Assembly (NCBI GenBank): GCA_964423405.1
Contig: CAYREY010000015.1
Coordinates: 3,718 to 67,717 of the forward strand
Direction of reading: 5' to 3'
From: Bog-950 sp964423405
GTDB taxonomy: Bacteria; Bacteroidota; Bacteroidia; Chitinophagales; LD1
Length of the DNA: 64,000 nucleotides
The notes beneath the pieces are model-generated. The model saw nothing but the letters and a program-made list of their open reading frames with translations. It searched no databases and was not told the DNA's origin. This document shows positions 26,382 through 35,734 of this stretch, one piece after another. The first letter of the stretch is position 1. Every line of letters starts with the position of its first letter. The position numbers were made by a program, and so were the translations under genes.

Positions 26382-28235
26382 CTAGTTGCTGCTTTTTAAT
26401 ACAGGTTTGTTATTAACAGAGTCTAATGCCTGTGAAATTATATGTACAAACTCTTCTTTTTTGGCTTTGTTTGACCATACTTTTTGTACAGAATCCAGCG
26501 CCTCCTGATACCTGCCCAGCTGATAAAGTGTATATGCCGTATTAAAGCGGGCATCATCATTTTTATCGTTAATACGCAGGGTTTCTTTATAAGTATCTAA
26601 AGCGTCATCATAGTGTTTAAAGTACGTTTGCATGCCTCCCAGGTTGTTAAGCACATTAGGATTGTAGGGGGAGTGCTTTTTAGCCTCTTTAAAACACTGG
26701 TAGGCCAGTTCTTGTTTGCCAAGCGCGTAATAGGCCACGCCCTTGTACCACTGTTTGGGGAACGATAAAGGAGTAAGGTTGCTGTAAGGGGTTTCCATCT
26801 TTTCCACCAGCAGTACTACACTTTGATTGTCGCCCCTTTCGCTGGCGGCCAGCAAATCACGCACCAGCGAATCTGCCTTCATGCGTTGCCATACCCCTGT
26901 TGTATTAAAAAGCAACAATACTATGCTTGCCATTACAAGTATTTTTACTGCTATAGGTTTAAGTTTAATGATATAGCCGCTCTTATTGGTATAGTAGCTG
27001 ATTAATGCCCAGCTAAGGGCCAGCGTTATCTGGTGTTCCATCCGTTCTTTAGGAAAATCGAAAAAAGAGAACACCATAAAGCCAACCTGCTGTGCAAGTA
27101 ATAGTACAAGTATAAACCTGGTATTGCTGTTTACCAGAGTTTTTACAGAGGTAATAATACGGTAGAAAAAAGATGAAAATATACCTGTAAATGCTATGAG
27201 GCCCCCAATACCCAATTCGCACCATACCCAAATAAAATCATTGTGCGGCTGAAGAAATGATACATTAAGGTACATTAGCCTGAACATACCTTTGTAGGAA
27301 TAGTAGGGAAATACCAACATCCAGTTACGGGCACCAACTCCTGTTAACCAGTGGTCCTGTATTATGTATGCCGATTTGTACCAGAGTGCCAGCCTTTCCG
27401 ACCCCGTGTCGGAGGTTAGGTAATGGGCAAAATTCAGTCGGTTATAAAATGAAGTAAGTGTACCATTGGCCGCAAGAATAGCTATCAATATTATGAAGCC
27501 AGCCGTAGCCGGTAGTATTAGTTTTTTGAATACCGGTAGTGCAGATTTTTGATTCTGAAAAAATAAACCCACCGCCAACACAACAGCCACCGCTAAAAGA
27601 GCCAGAAAAGCCGATCGGGTTTGGAGCAGTAATAGTAATATTGCCTGAAGCAGGATAATACCTCCTAAAAGATAACGCCAAATTCCGTTTTCGGTTATTA
27701 CTAAAATACCCAGCAGACAAGATGTGGTTACCAGTAGGCCCGAATACAGATTTTTATGTCCGGCGAGAGCATTGATAGCATATAAGTTGTCACCCTCTAA
27801 GGTGGCCATGCGGCTTAGGTCAAGTAACTGGCTTATGGCAAAAAGGCTATATCCCAGGCAAATAAAAAATAGCGTTTTCAGTAATGCGCTGACGGAGACC
27901 TTGTTTTGTAGCAGCCCTTCTTTAAACAACAGGTAGCATATAGAGACCATAAATATTTTGGCAGACTCGAAAAAAGCCTCCGGCCTATTAATGGCTTGTA
28001 TGATGGATAAGAAATGAAAGAACACATATCCGCTAAAAAACAAATCGGGTAAATGTAGCTCCAGTGATTTATTCCAAAGCAAACGATACCACAGTGGCGA
28101 AAACAACAACAGGCAAACAAATGCGAACAAAACCCGCGGTAAAAGGGTAGCATCCTGCAGGTTGTTCCAGAAACAAACACTACTACCAGCCAGCAGCAAA
28201 CAGTAAAAGGTAGTGTAAATTTGTTTTTGAGACAT
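26382..28235 (-). CDS. O-antigen ligase-like protein with C-terminal TPR domain
   Basis: 617 residues. About a dozen transmembrane segments in the first ~440 residues. Ligase signatures: LLLLQTRSAFLALLAV (R in the conserved loop), SERLALWYKSAYIIQDHWLT, GVGARNWMLVFP, and FLQPHNDFIWVWCELGIGG, the H-N-D-x-x-x-x-x-x-E-x-G pattern of Wzy_C. From ~470 there are tandem TPR helices (PKQWYKGVAYYALGKQELAY, NPNVLNNLGG, DDARFNTAYTLYQLGRY). TPR-bearing Wzy_C proteins include O-glycosylation ligases as well as WaaL. It transcribes divergently from the dprE1-like operon, 45 bp apart, and is followed on the same strand by the T9SS genes. Confidence 0.87.
   Translation of the reverse strand: MSQKQIYTTFYCLLLAGSSVCFWNNLQDATLLPRVLFAFVCLLLFSPLWYRLLWNKSLELHLPDLFFSGYVFFHFLSIIQAINRPEAFFESAKIFMVSICYLLFKEGLLQNKVSVSALLKTLFFICLGYSLFAISQLLDLSRMATLEGDNLYAINALAGHKNLYSGLLVTTSCLLGILVITENGIWRYLLGGIILLQAILLLLLQTRSAFLALLAVAVVLAVGLFFQNQKSALPVFKKLILPATAGFIILIAILAANGTLTSFYNRLNFAHYLTSDTGSERLALWYKSAYIIQDHWLTGVGARNWMLVFPYYSYKGMFRLMYLNVSFLQPHNDFIWVWCELGIGGLIAFTGIFSSFFYRIITSVKTLVNSNTRFILVLLLAQQVGFMVFSFFDFPKERMEHQITLALSWALISYYTNKSGYIIKLKPIAVKILVMASIVLLLFNTTGVWQRMKADSLVRDLLAASERGDNQSVVLLVEKMETPYSNLTPLSFPKQWYKGVAYYALGKQELAYQCFKEAKKHSPYNPNVLNNLGGMQTYFKHYDDALDTYKETLRINDKNDDARFNTAYTLYQLGRYQEALDSVQKVWSNKAKKEEFVHIISQALDSVNNKPVLKSSN
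28216..28223 (+). promoter_or_regulatory. Candidate -7 box for the dprE1-like operon
   Basis: TAAATTTG, a perfect TAnnTTTG, lies 57 bp before the ATG at 28281 and inside the start of the divergent gene. No TTTG at the -33 position. Confidence 0.3.
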
Positions 28236-28242
28236 AAAATCG

Positions 28243-28267
28243 GAATTTCACCTGAAATCGAATTTCA
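28243..28267. promoter_or_regulatory. Candidate operator: alternating ATTTCA/TGAAAT repeats
   Basis: ATTTCA (28245-28250), TGAAAT (28253-28258) and ATTTCA (28262-28267) form two overlapping inverted repeats in the 45-bp divergent promoter region. Confidence 0.35.
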
Positions 28268-28280
28268 GCCCAAATCAACA

Positions 28281-29612
28281 ATGTTTAATGTAACTAACAA
28301 AATAAGCGGTTGGGGAAATTATCCGGTATGCGATGCATTGTTGAGCAAGCCCGGTAATGCTACTGAAGCGGCAACTTATATTAGCTCTGAATCTGTAGTG
28401 GTACCGCGTGGTAATGGACGTAGCTATGGCGATGCAGCGATTGGTACCCATATTATCTCTTCTTTAGGGCTGAACAGAATTATATCTTTTGATAAGACGA
28501 ATTGCAGTTTAACATGCCAGTCAGGCGTATTGTTGGTCGACGTATTGAATCATATTGTAACAGATGGATTTTTTTTAGATGTGGTGCCCGGTACAAAGTT
28601 CATAACTATAGGCGGGGCTATTGCTGCCGACGTGCACGGGAAAAATCATTACTGCCGTGGGAGTTTTAGTAAATGTGTTTCGGGGTTTAGGTTGATTACA
28701 GAGTCTGGACAGTTATGTCATTGCTCACCAACACAAAATTCAGAACTATTCTACACAACCTTTGGGGCAATGGGGCTAACTGGTTTTATAACAGAAGTTG
28801 ATTTGATATTGTGCAAGATTGATACAACATGGATAGAAACAGTTAATGTACAATGCAGTAACCTGAAAGATGTTTTTAGCTGGTTTGGAAAGGAGCTACA
28901 GGCCGAATATAAAATAGCCTGGTATGATGTTTTTTCAGGTAAAGCTATATGTACAACCGGCAGGCACCTGAAGCAGGAAGAATTAGATGTAAAGATTAAG
29001 AGCATCCCTCTTAAAAAATACAACCATCCGGCAATTAATGTTCCAACCTTTACACCTTCATGGGTGGTCAATAGGTTTAGTATTAGGGTAATGAACCTGC
29101 TTAGATTACTAAGAACGGGTTATGGAAATAAGCAGCAGGTAGGGTTCGATTCCTTTTTCTTTCCTTTAGATGCAGTGGATAACTGGAACCGGTTGTATGG
29201 TAAGCAAGGGTTTATCCAGTTTCAGTATGCGGTGCCTGCCGAATATGCTAGTTCTTTAACTGGTCATTTATTGGATATCGCTAAATCAAAAGGTATTGTA
29301 TGTACGCTGGCTGTAATTAAGCAATTAGGCCCCGGAGAACATAAAAGCACGTTGAGTTTTCCTTTAGAGGGATTTACGGTTGCACTTGATTTTAAGAATC
29401 AAGAGGGTTTGCCGGACTTAGTACAAAATTTTGTTGAAGTTGTTGCTGAGAAAGGAGGGAGGGTATATCTGGCAAAAGATGTCTGTATGAGTAAAAAAGC
29501 AATGTTGAAGGGATATCCGCAGCTTGCGCTACTAAGAGAGGTAGTCAAGAGAGTTAACAGTGCTGGTAAGTTTAATTCAAACCAGTGTAACCGTATTGGA
29601 TATTTGTATGAA
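28281..29612 (+). CDS. dprE1: DprE1-like FAD-dependent polyprenylphosphoryl-ribofuranose 2'-oxidase
   Basis: Start at ATG 28281 (MFNVTNKISGWGNYP); a longer frame from TTG 28221 overlaps a promoter box. 444 residues; the stop codon follows at 29613-29615. FAD PP-loop PRGNGRSYGD (42-51); GGAIAADVHGKNH (111-123), then RGSFSKCV, close to the mycobacterial DprE1 sequence as I recall it. The C-terminal substrate domain has LSFPLEGFTVALDF and YLAKD with K399, matching the catalytic Lys418 of M. tuberculosis. A368 sits where that enzyme has the benzothiazinone-reactive Cys387 (same 31-residue spacing). It oxidises the 2'-OH of polyprenylphosphoryl-ribose as the first half of epimerisation. Overlaps the SDR gene by 8 bp. 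Confidence 0.9.
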
Positions 29613-30336
29613 TAACGCATTGATACTTGGCGCCAAATCGGATATAGCAAAGGCTATTGCTGTTGAGCTGGCAAAACAGAAGGTTAACCTTTTGCTTGCA
29701 GCACGAAGTTGTGACAGCCTGAAAGACTTTAAACACAAACTGGAGCGTGAATATGCTGTTAGCGTAGAGTTAAGGGAGTTTGATGCATTGAAGTATAATA
29801 CACACGCTGATTTTGTTGATAGTTTGCCGGAATATATTGATGCTGTATTTTGTGTGTTTGGCTATTTAGGTAATCAAAAACTGGCAGAAATTGATATTGC
29901 TGAACGGGAGTTAATATGGAATACCAACTATGTGGGGGCTGAATCTGTATTGAACTGTGTAGCGACAAGGTTCGGCCGGCAGGGTAGAGGCCTGATAGTG
30001 GGAATATCGTCGGTGGCTGGTGATAGGATAAAGCCAAGCAATCGTTTTTACGGAGAAAGTAAAGCGGCCTTTACTGTCTATCTAAACGAACTACGCAAAC
30101 GAAGCCAGCCTGCATTAAATGTATTGGCAGTAAAGCCGGGTTTTGTTGATACTAAAATGACTGCGCACCTGAGACTTCCTCCACTTATTACTGCCAGCGC
30201 CACACAAGTAGCCCAAGCTATATGTAAGGCCATTGTTGACAAAGAAACAGAGATTTATGTTTTACCTATATGGCGGTATATTATGTTTGCTATAAGGCTG
30301 ATACCTGAGAGCATTTTTAAATATATTAAACGATAA
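29608..30336 (+). CDS. dprE2: DprE2-like SDR reductase
   Basis: The ATG at 29608 sits inside the end of the dprE1-like gene (ATGAATAA overlap), the expected coupling; 242 residues. Nucleotide site LILGAKSDIAKAIA (5-18), typical of the DprE2-like SDR group. Catalytic Asn at 107 (NTNY), Ser at 134-135 (GISSVAGDR), Tyr148 and Lys152 (YGESK). VLAVKPGFVDTKM follows. The C-terminus is hydrophobic and basic (PIWRYIMFAIRLIPESIF), suggesting membrane association as with polyprenyl-linked substrates. It would reduce the 2'-keto intermediate with NAD(P)H to give polyprenylphosphoryl-D-arabinofuranose. Confidence 0.88.
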   Translation: MNNALILGAKSDIAKAIAVELAKQKVNLLLAARSCDSLKDFKHKLEREYAVSVELREFDALKYNTHADFVDSLPEYIDAVFCVFGYLGNQKLAEIDIAERELIWNTNYVGAESVLNCVATRFGRQGRGLIVGISSVAGDRIKPSNRFYGESKAAFTVYLNELRKRSQPALNVLAVKPGFVDTKMTAHLRLPPLITASATQVAQAICKAIVDKETEIYVLPIWRYIMFAIRLIPESIFKYIKR

Positions 30337-30337
30337 A

Positions 30338-31750
30338 ATGCTTTTTAATAGTATTTACTTTCTGTTTCTGTTTGTACCGGTATTTTTTACCGTTTATTTT
30401 CTGCTACCCAATAAGCATAAGAATCTGTTTGCCCTGGCAGCAAGTATTTTGTTTTATGCCTGGGGCGCACCCACATTTGTTTTTATACTAGGCACTGCAG
30501 TAATTGCCGATTTTTTTCTGGCGCAGCAAATAAGCCGCTCAGAGGGTAAATCGCGCAAGTTGTGGCTGGCTTTTGCGCTAACCATTAATACATCGATATT
30601 GTTGTACTTTAAGTACGCCAATTTTTTTGTAGATAATTTTTGTGCATTATTTGGTTGCGAAGGGCAGCATATGGCCCAGGTGCTTTTGCCTATCGGTATT
30701 TCCTTTTTCACATTTCACGAAGTAAGTTATCTGGTAGATGTGTACCGGCAAACCAAAACGCCATTTAAGAATATAGTTAACTACGCCCTTTATATTTTTC
30801 TTTTCCCTCAGCTAATTGCTGGCCCCATTATCCGTTTTCATGAGATAGCCGACCAGATTGAAAACCGCACGTACAACGATACTTTAGATAATAAGCTACT
30901 GGGGTTTTTTCGCTTTACCATGGGCTTAGGTAAGAAAGTGCTGATAGCTGATGTGTTAGGTGTGTATGTTACTAATGTATTTACACATATAGGTGCCGGG
31001 CCCGATGTTGGCTCGTTATGGTTGGGTGCGGTGATGAACCTGATTCATTTCTATATCGATTTTAGTGCTTACTCAGATATGGCTATTGGCCTCGCACTGG
31101 TGATGGGCTTCAGGTTTCCCGAAAACTTTAACTACCCGTTTACTGCCCAAAGCCTGACAGAGTACTGGCAACGCTGGCATATGTCGCTGTACCGTTGGAT
31201 GCGTGAATATCTGTACATACCATTAGGTGGAAGTAAATATGGCGAAGGAAGGACAGCCTTTAATATCTTCTTCGTTTTCCTGTTTTCGGGTTTTTGGCAT
31301 GGTGCCAGCTGGAACTTTGTGTTGTGGGGCGCCGGGCACGGGCTTGTGGTAATGAGCGAACGGTACGTAACCGGTAAAATGCTGGAAAGGTTAAATAAAT
31401 ATGTGCGCGTGGCTTACACTTTTTTAATAATGACTTTACTGCTTGTTGTATTCAGGACTGATACTATACACGAGGCAGGAGTGTACCTGAAGCTGATGTT
31501 TACAGGTGGTGGTAGCGTTGATTATATGTTTCTGTCGTTTAAGCAGCAACTGGTTTTTGTGCTGGCATTGCTTATATCGTTTGGTGGGTTAAATGCTGCA
31601 TTGCAGCAATGGGCTAATAAGTTGTATGTGCCTTTTTCCGGCGATTTGAGTTATAGTACTGGTGTGGTAGTATCGATTACTATAATAGTGCTAAGTGCCT
31701 GTATGTTGGTGGTTACCGGGTATAATCCGTTTTTGTACTTTAAATTCTGA
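30338..31750 (+). CDS. MBOAT-family O-acyltransferase (AlgI-like)
   Basis: 470 residues, multi-spanning. MBOAT signatures: LPIGISFFTFHEVSYLVD (118-134), FPQLIAGPI (156-164), WQRWHMSLYRWMREYLYIP with H281, and SGFWHGASWNFVLWGAGHG with H321, the invariant membrane histidine. AlgI/DltB/PatA-type enzymes move acyl groups, usually acetyl, across the inner membrane to a periplasmic partner. It starts one base after the stop of the dprE2-like gene and overlaps the next gene by one base (TGATG). The partner is probably the AlgJ/AlgX-like protein immediately downstream. The target glycan is inferred to be the product of this locus. Confidence 0.93.
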   Translation: MLFNSIYFLFLFVPVFFTVYFLLPNKHKNLFALAASILFYAWGAPTFVFILGTAVIADFFLAQQISRSEGKSRKLWLAFALTINTSILLYFKYANFFVDNFCALFGCEGQHMAQVLLPIGISFFTFHEVSYLVDVYRQTKTPFKNIVNYALYIFLFPQLIAGPIIRFHEIADQIENRTYNDTLDNKLLGFFRFTMGLGKKVLIADVLGVYVTNVFTHIGAGPDVGSLWLGAVMNLIHFYIDFSAYSDMAIGLALVMGFRFPENFNYPFTAQSLTEYWQRWHMSLYRWMREYLYIPLGGSKYGEGRTAFNIFFVFLFSGFWHGASWNFVLWGAGHGLVVMSERYVTGKMLERLNKYVRVAYTFLIMTLLLVVFRTDTIHEAGVYLKLMFTGGGSVDYMFLSFKQQLVFVLALLISFGGLNAALQQWANKLYVPFSGDLSYSTGVVVSITIIVLSACMLVVTGYNPFLYFKF

Positions 31751-32898
31751 TGGAGAAGATAACGCATAAACAAACCTTACTTTATTTAATACTGGGCTTT
31801 CTCTGGCTGCCCCTGTTAATGCGTTTTGTTCCAATAGAAGATACTGAATTGAAGGGCATTGTCGATGAAATTAAACAACCTGAGTTTAGCTGGCAAAAAT
31901 GGGCCAGTGGCGATTTTCAGAAATATACAGAATCGTATTATTTGCAACAGTTGGGTTTCCGGCGGGCGGCTACCCGTATTGCAAATGAAATAGATTATCG
32001 CCTGGGTGTACAACGTAAATACTGTATTGTAGGTAAGCAACATGAGTTGATGGGGCGGGAGTATATAGATAGTTACTATGGTCGCGATTATCTGGGCGAT
32101 GATTCTATTCGTACCATTTTGCTACGTATGCAGGCATATAAAAAGTTGCTGAACGATAGCGGAGTTACTTTTTTGGTAGTACTGGCACCCAGTAAAGTGC
32201 GCCTTTACCCCGACAGGATACCTGATGAAATGCGTGATACCCTGCCTACGAAAACAAATTACAGCCAGTTGTTACAGGGTATGCGCCAAAGCGGTATACC
32301 TGTGCTTGATTTCCAGCCCTGGTTTAATGCTACGGATAGCAAATCGCCGTATGCTTTGTTTAGCAACCTGGGCGTTCACTGGAGTGGTTATGCGGCAACA
32401 CTCTGCGCCGATAGCCTGATGGGATATATTTGCCAGATAACCGGAAAATCAACCAACCGACTGAAAATAACGGGTGCAAGTGCAGTAAATGAGGCATCTG
32501 GCACTGACCGCGATATGCTGGATATGCTAAACATGTATAGCGAAATACCCCTTACAAAACCTTTGGGGCAGATTAAAGGGGAGTTAACCGTAGATACTTC
32601 GAAATTTATACCCTCTGTTTTGGTAGTTGGCGATAGTTACTATTGGAACATTATTTACTCGGGCCTGCCGAAGTATTACTTTGATAAGGGTAGTGCGTAT
32701 TATTACTATAATTCTAAAGGATACTTTAATAACGATGTGACCTTGCCAACTAACGAGGTGGATGTGCAAAAAGTTAGCTTTACAAAAGATGTGGTGATAT
32801 GGCTGTACGCAGAACCTAACCTGACTAAAATAGGGAACGGGATTGACCAGCAACTATTAGATGCCGTTTACAAACAACAATCCACCAGCGCTAAATGA
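31750..32898 (+). CDS. AlgJ/AlgX-like SGNH O-acetyltransferase component
   Basis: 382 residues, with one N-terminal signal anchor (TLLYLILGFLWLPLLMRF). The SGNH-like domain has VVLAPSKVRLYPDRIPDE (143-160), SNLGVHWSGYAA with H210 in the conserved His block, and VLVVGDSYYWN with GDS at 294-296 (nucleophile Ser). Alginate AlgJ/AlgX and similar proteins accept acyl groups from the MBOAT partner and transfer them to polysaccharide in the periplasm. The DxH aspartate is replaced by Gly-Val-His here (NLGVH), so catalysis may differ. Overlaps MBOAT by one base and the downstream gene by 4 bp. Confidence 0.85.
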   Translation: MEKITHKQTLLYLILGFLWLPLLMRFVPIEDTELKGIVDEIKQPEFSWQKWASGDFQKYTESYYLQQLGFRRAATRIANEIDYRLGVQRKYCIVGKQHELMGREYIDSYYGRDYLGDDSIRTILLRMQAYKKLLNDSGVTFLVVLAPSKVRLYPDRIPDEMRDTLPTKTNYSQLLQGMRQSGIPVLDFQPWFNATDSKSPYALFSNLGVHWSGYAATLCADSLMGYICQITGKSTNRLKITGASAVNEASGTDRDMLDMLNMYSEIPLTKPLGQIKGELTVDTSKFIPSVLVVGDSYYWNIIYSGLPKYYFDKGSAYYYYNSKGYFNNDVTLPTNEVDVQKVSFTKDVVIWLYAEPNLTKIGNGIDQQLLDAVYKQQSTSAK

Positions 32899-34283
32899 GT
32901 AGTAAAGGCAATTATTCTCTTTTTGTGGCTTTGGTATTTCTGTTTTTAGTAACAGCCGTTACAATTGTCGGGGGTAAGTGGAAGAAGCATACAGTTTTAA
33001 AGAGTGATGCCGCAGGGTATTATGCCTACCTTCCGGCATTATTTGTTTATGGAGATTTGTATAAGTGCAGCTATTATACACATGTAGATTCGGTTTATAA
33101 CCCCGGCGATAGGGTTGTGTATTATGGCTTACAGCGCCATCCTGAGACTGGCAGTATTTATTTTAAATATAATTATGGAGTAGCTGCTTTTGAATTACCA
33201 GCCTTTGCCTTAGCACATTTATTTGTCCGGTTATCCGGTAAGTATGCGGCTGATGGATATTCAGTTCCATATCAACTGGCAGTAGCCTTGTGTTCTGTTT
33301 TGTTTTCTTTTTTGGGGTTACTATTGTTGCGATTTTTTCTGCTGTATTTGTTTGATGATCGGGTTGTAGCTATTACACTTATGGTAATAGCATTCGGCAC
33401 TAATTATCTGGCGCAGGTTATTACGCAACCCGGCATGAGCCATGTCTATATGTTTTTTCTTTATAGCGCTATACTGTATGGTACGCATGTATTTACTTTA
33501 AGTGGTAAGGGGAGGTACTTGTTACTGGTTGTTGTTGCGTTAGCCATGGTAATGGTAACGCGTTCGTCGGGTGTTTTTATTGTAATACCTGTATTGTTTT
33601 GGCAGGCAGGCGGGAAGCGATTGTTAGATGTGGTTAGCCATTATGTACGAACCCATACAGCCGTATTTACAGCTATAGCTCTGACTGGTTTTTGGGTGAT
33701 ATTTATTCAATTACTATACTGGCAACTAACAACCGGTCATTGGTATTTTTACACTTACCGGCGCGAATATTTTGATTTTGCGAACTGCCAGCTGGTTAAT
33801 GGATTGTTCAGTTACCGGAAAGGTTGGTTTTTGTATAGCCCTCTGGTGTTGTTGGGTTTTGCAGGGCTTTTGCCCATGTGGCTTAATGAACGGCTTAGGT
33901 TTGAGGTAATACCCGTTATAGCTTATTTTTTAATAACTGTTTATATAGTATTTAGTTGGTGGCAATGGTACTATGGCGGCAGCTTTGGTTGTAGGGTTAT
34001 GGTAGAGTCGCTGGTGGTGCTTGCCGTTCCGCTTGGGGCGCTTATTAATTGGGTTCAACAGAAAGGGTTGGCGGTAAAGATGTTGATAGGGGCCGTTATA
34101 GTGGCTGGTGTGTTTTTGAACCTTTTTCAAACGGTGCAGTATGGTAAGGGTGTTATACACTGGCAGAAAATGAACAAAGAGTACTATTGGCGGGTGTTTG
34201 GCCGGTTGCAGGTAAGCGAAGAGGATAGGAAATTATTGGAGCAAACCGAAGAACTGAATACAGACAACAGCCCAAGGCGCTAA
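32895..34283 (+). CDS. Polytopic membrane protein, probable GT-C glycosyltransferase
   Basis: 462 residues with about ten transmembrane segments. The first periplasmic loop begins VLKSDAAGYYAYLPALFVYG (Asp38), resembling the acidic loop-1 site of GT-C enzymes that use polyprenyl-phosphate sugars. A later loop has WYFYTYRREYFDFANCQLVNG. The C-terminal tail is charged (QTEELNTDNSPRR). Last gene of the plus-strand operon; ATGA overlap (4 bp) with the AlgJ-like gene; its stop meets the convergent GT-C gene at 34280-34283. A role as an arabinofuranosyl or other glycosyl transferase is inferred from topology and neighbours only. Confidence 0.7.
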   Translation: MSSKGNYSLFVALVFLFLVTAVTIVGGKWKKHTVLKSDAAGYYAYLPALFVYGDLYKCSYYTHVDSVYNPGDRVVYYGLQRHPETGSIYFKYNYGVAAFELPAFALAHLFVRLSGKYAADGYSVPYQLAVALCSVLFSFLGLLLLRFFLLYLFDDRVVAITLMVIAFGTNYLAQVITQPGMSHVYMFFLYSAILYGTHVFTLSGKGRYLLLVVVALAMVMVTRSSGVFIVIPVLFWQAGGKRLLDVVSHYVRTHTAVFTAIALTGFWVIFIQLLYWQLTTGHWYFYTYRREYFDFANCQLVNGLFSYRKGWFLYSPLVLLGFAGLLPMWLNERLRFEVIPVIAYFLITVYIVFSWWQWYYGGSFGCRVMVESLVVLAVPLGALINWVQQKGLAVKMLIGAVIVAGVFLNLFQTVQYGKGVIHWQKMNKEYYWRVFGRLQVSEEDRKLLEQTEELNTDNSPRR

Positions 34284-35734
34284 TGGTTGATACGGAACAC
34301 AGATACACTGTTATTCTCCCAAAGCTTTACGCCCAGGTGCTTTATAATTACACTGTCGTTAATGGCATCGCTTGTCAGCACGGCATAATCACATGCCTTT
34401 AATCCATCTTGTTTATAGTAATCCCACACGCCGGGCATGCTGTTCCATCCACGCTGGTTCATAAGGTAAAGCGATATGTTGTAACTCTCATCGTAGGCTG
34501 TAAATACTTTATTGCTGTAACTAATGCCCGCTTTTCGTAGTTCTGGCTCAAGCGATAACCATTCCGTATTGATATGGCTGTAATGCGTGGATATTTTTTT
34601 GGTGGTTTGTATGAATAGGAGTAAAGATGCTATAGCAGCCAGCCCACCTATAGTAATCGTTTTTGTAGTGGTGTGTAGATGATTAGGTAGTGTTTTTAGT
34701 GCTGTAGCGGTTAGTGTAAACAACAAAAACTGAAAAGGTATATGATAATACCCGTGGTTGCCGGCATTACGCATAAGAATAACGAAGAAAATAGCCCACA
34801 TGCCAAACCCCACTACCGTAAAAATATGCAAAAAGTTATTCCTGCTGAAACGTATAACAAGCAGGTATGCCATTACACCAAACACAATCCATATTGGTAG
34901 CGGATATAGCTTAGGTAAGTTGCGCGCAAACAGGTAAAGGGCGTTACTTATTTCGTTCAGATTACGAGGTAACAGTACGCCCAGTTTAAACACTGCGCTG
35001 TGATTAGTAAGCTGGCTGTTGCGGCCATACATTAGCCAGCCCACACAAACCAGTAACGGTATTGTTAGCACCATTGTATTTGTAAATACAACTTTAAGCT
35101 TATTGTTAACCCAGCCGTTTATAAGTAGCGATATATATACCGCAGCTACCAGAAACAGCAGACTTGATTTTAGTAGTACAGCAACCGATGCAAAGAATGA
35201 GAATAAAACAATGCGTTTAAAGTTGGGTACAGCGCTATCTGCTATAAACCAAAAGCCAGCTGCAAAAAATGCCAACGCTACAGTATCGGGTAAAAAAGTT
35301 GTAGAGTAATAAATAAGGTTAGGTGAGCATAGCCACAATAATGATGCTGTTAATACCGATAGTGTATTGCTGAGTAGTTTGCGTGCCAACAGAAATGCAA
35401 CTACAAATGCAGGTAATGTAAAGACTAAAGTGATTAGCCTGAAAATAAACTCATGAAAGCCGAATATCGCATACAGTTTTGAAACGAGATAGGGTATTGC
35501 CGGAAACTCGCCGGTTGCTATGCCCGATGGATTGTAAACTATATTGTGTGTACGTGGTTCGGTAAAGTTATAGCCAAACTGGTAGTAGTTAAGTGCCCAC
35601 GATGCACGGTCGCATTGGGCCCAGGCGTGGTCGCCATGCGGACGGCTGAATATATACGAACCGGGGAGCAACACCGAGTATAACATTGCTACCAATAGTA
35701 TGAAAACAATAAGTTGTTTATCTGTGCCTTTCAT
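34280..35734 (-). CDS. ArnT/PMT-like GT-C glycosyltransferase
   Basis: 484 residues, about twelve transmembrane segments. Loop 1 has RPHGDHAWAQCDRASWALNY (Asp35, Asp42) and then FTEPR, the catalytic acidic pattern of GT39/ArnT-like enzymes, which transfer sugars from polyprenyl-phosphate donors on the outer face of the inner membrane. A PAIPYLVSKLYAIFGFHEF stretch is typical. A short periplasmic C-terminal domain contains YDESYNISLYLMNQRGWNSM. It overlaps the upstream HAD gene by 17 bp, so it belongs to the operon 37229-34280 that also makes the UbiA-type enzyme. A good candidate for the transferase that uses the arabinofuranose donor. Confidence 0.82.
   Translation of the reverse strand: MKGTDKQLIVFILLVAMLYSVLLPGSYIFSRPHGDHAWAQCDRASWALNYYQFGYNFTEPRTHNIVYNPSGIATGEFPAIPYLVSKLYAIFGFHEFIFRLITLVFTLPAFVVAFLLARKLLSNTLSVLTASLLWLCSPNLIYYSTTFLPDTVALAFFAAGFWFIADSAVPNFKRIVLFSFFASVAVLLKSSLLFLVAAVYISLLINGWVNNKLKVVFTNTMVLTIPLLVCVGWLMYGRNSQLTNHSAVFKLGVLLPRNLNEISNALYLFARNLPKLYPLPIWIVFGVMAYLLVIRFSRNNFLHIFTVVGFGMWAIFFVILMRNAGNHGYYHIPFQFLLFTLTATALKTLPNHLHTTTKTITIGGLAAIASLLLFIQTTKKISTHYSHINTEWLSLEPELRKAGISYSNKVFTAYDESYNISLYLMNQRGWNSMPGVWDYYKQDGLKACDYAVLTSDAINDSVIIKHLGVKLWENNSVSVFRINH

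Noticed and set aside
28221..28280. N-terminal extension of the DprE1-like protein from TTG 28221
   Set aside because: Overlaps the divergent gene start and a TAAATTTG box; family N-terminus aligns with ATG 28281.
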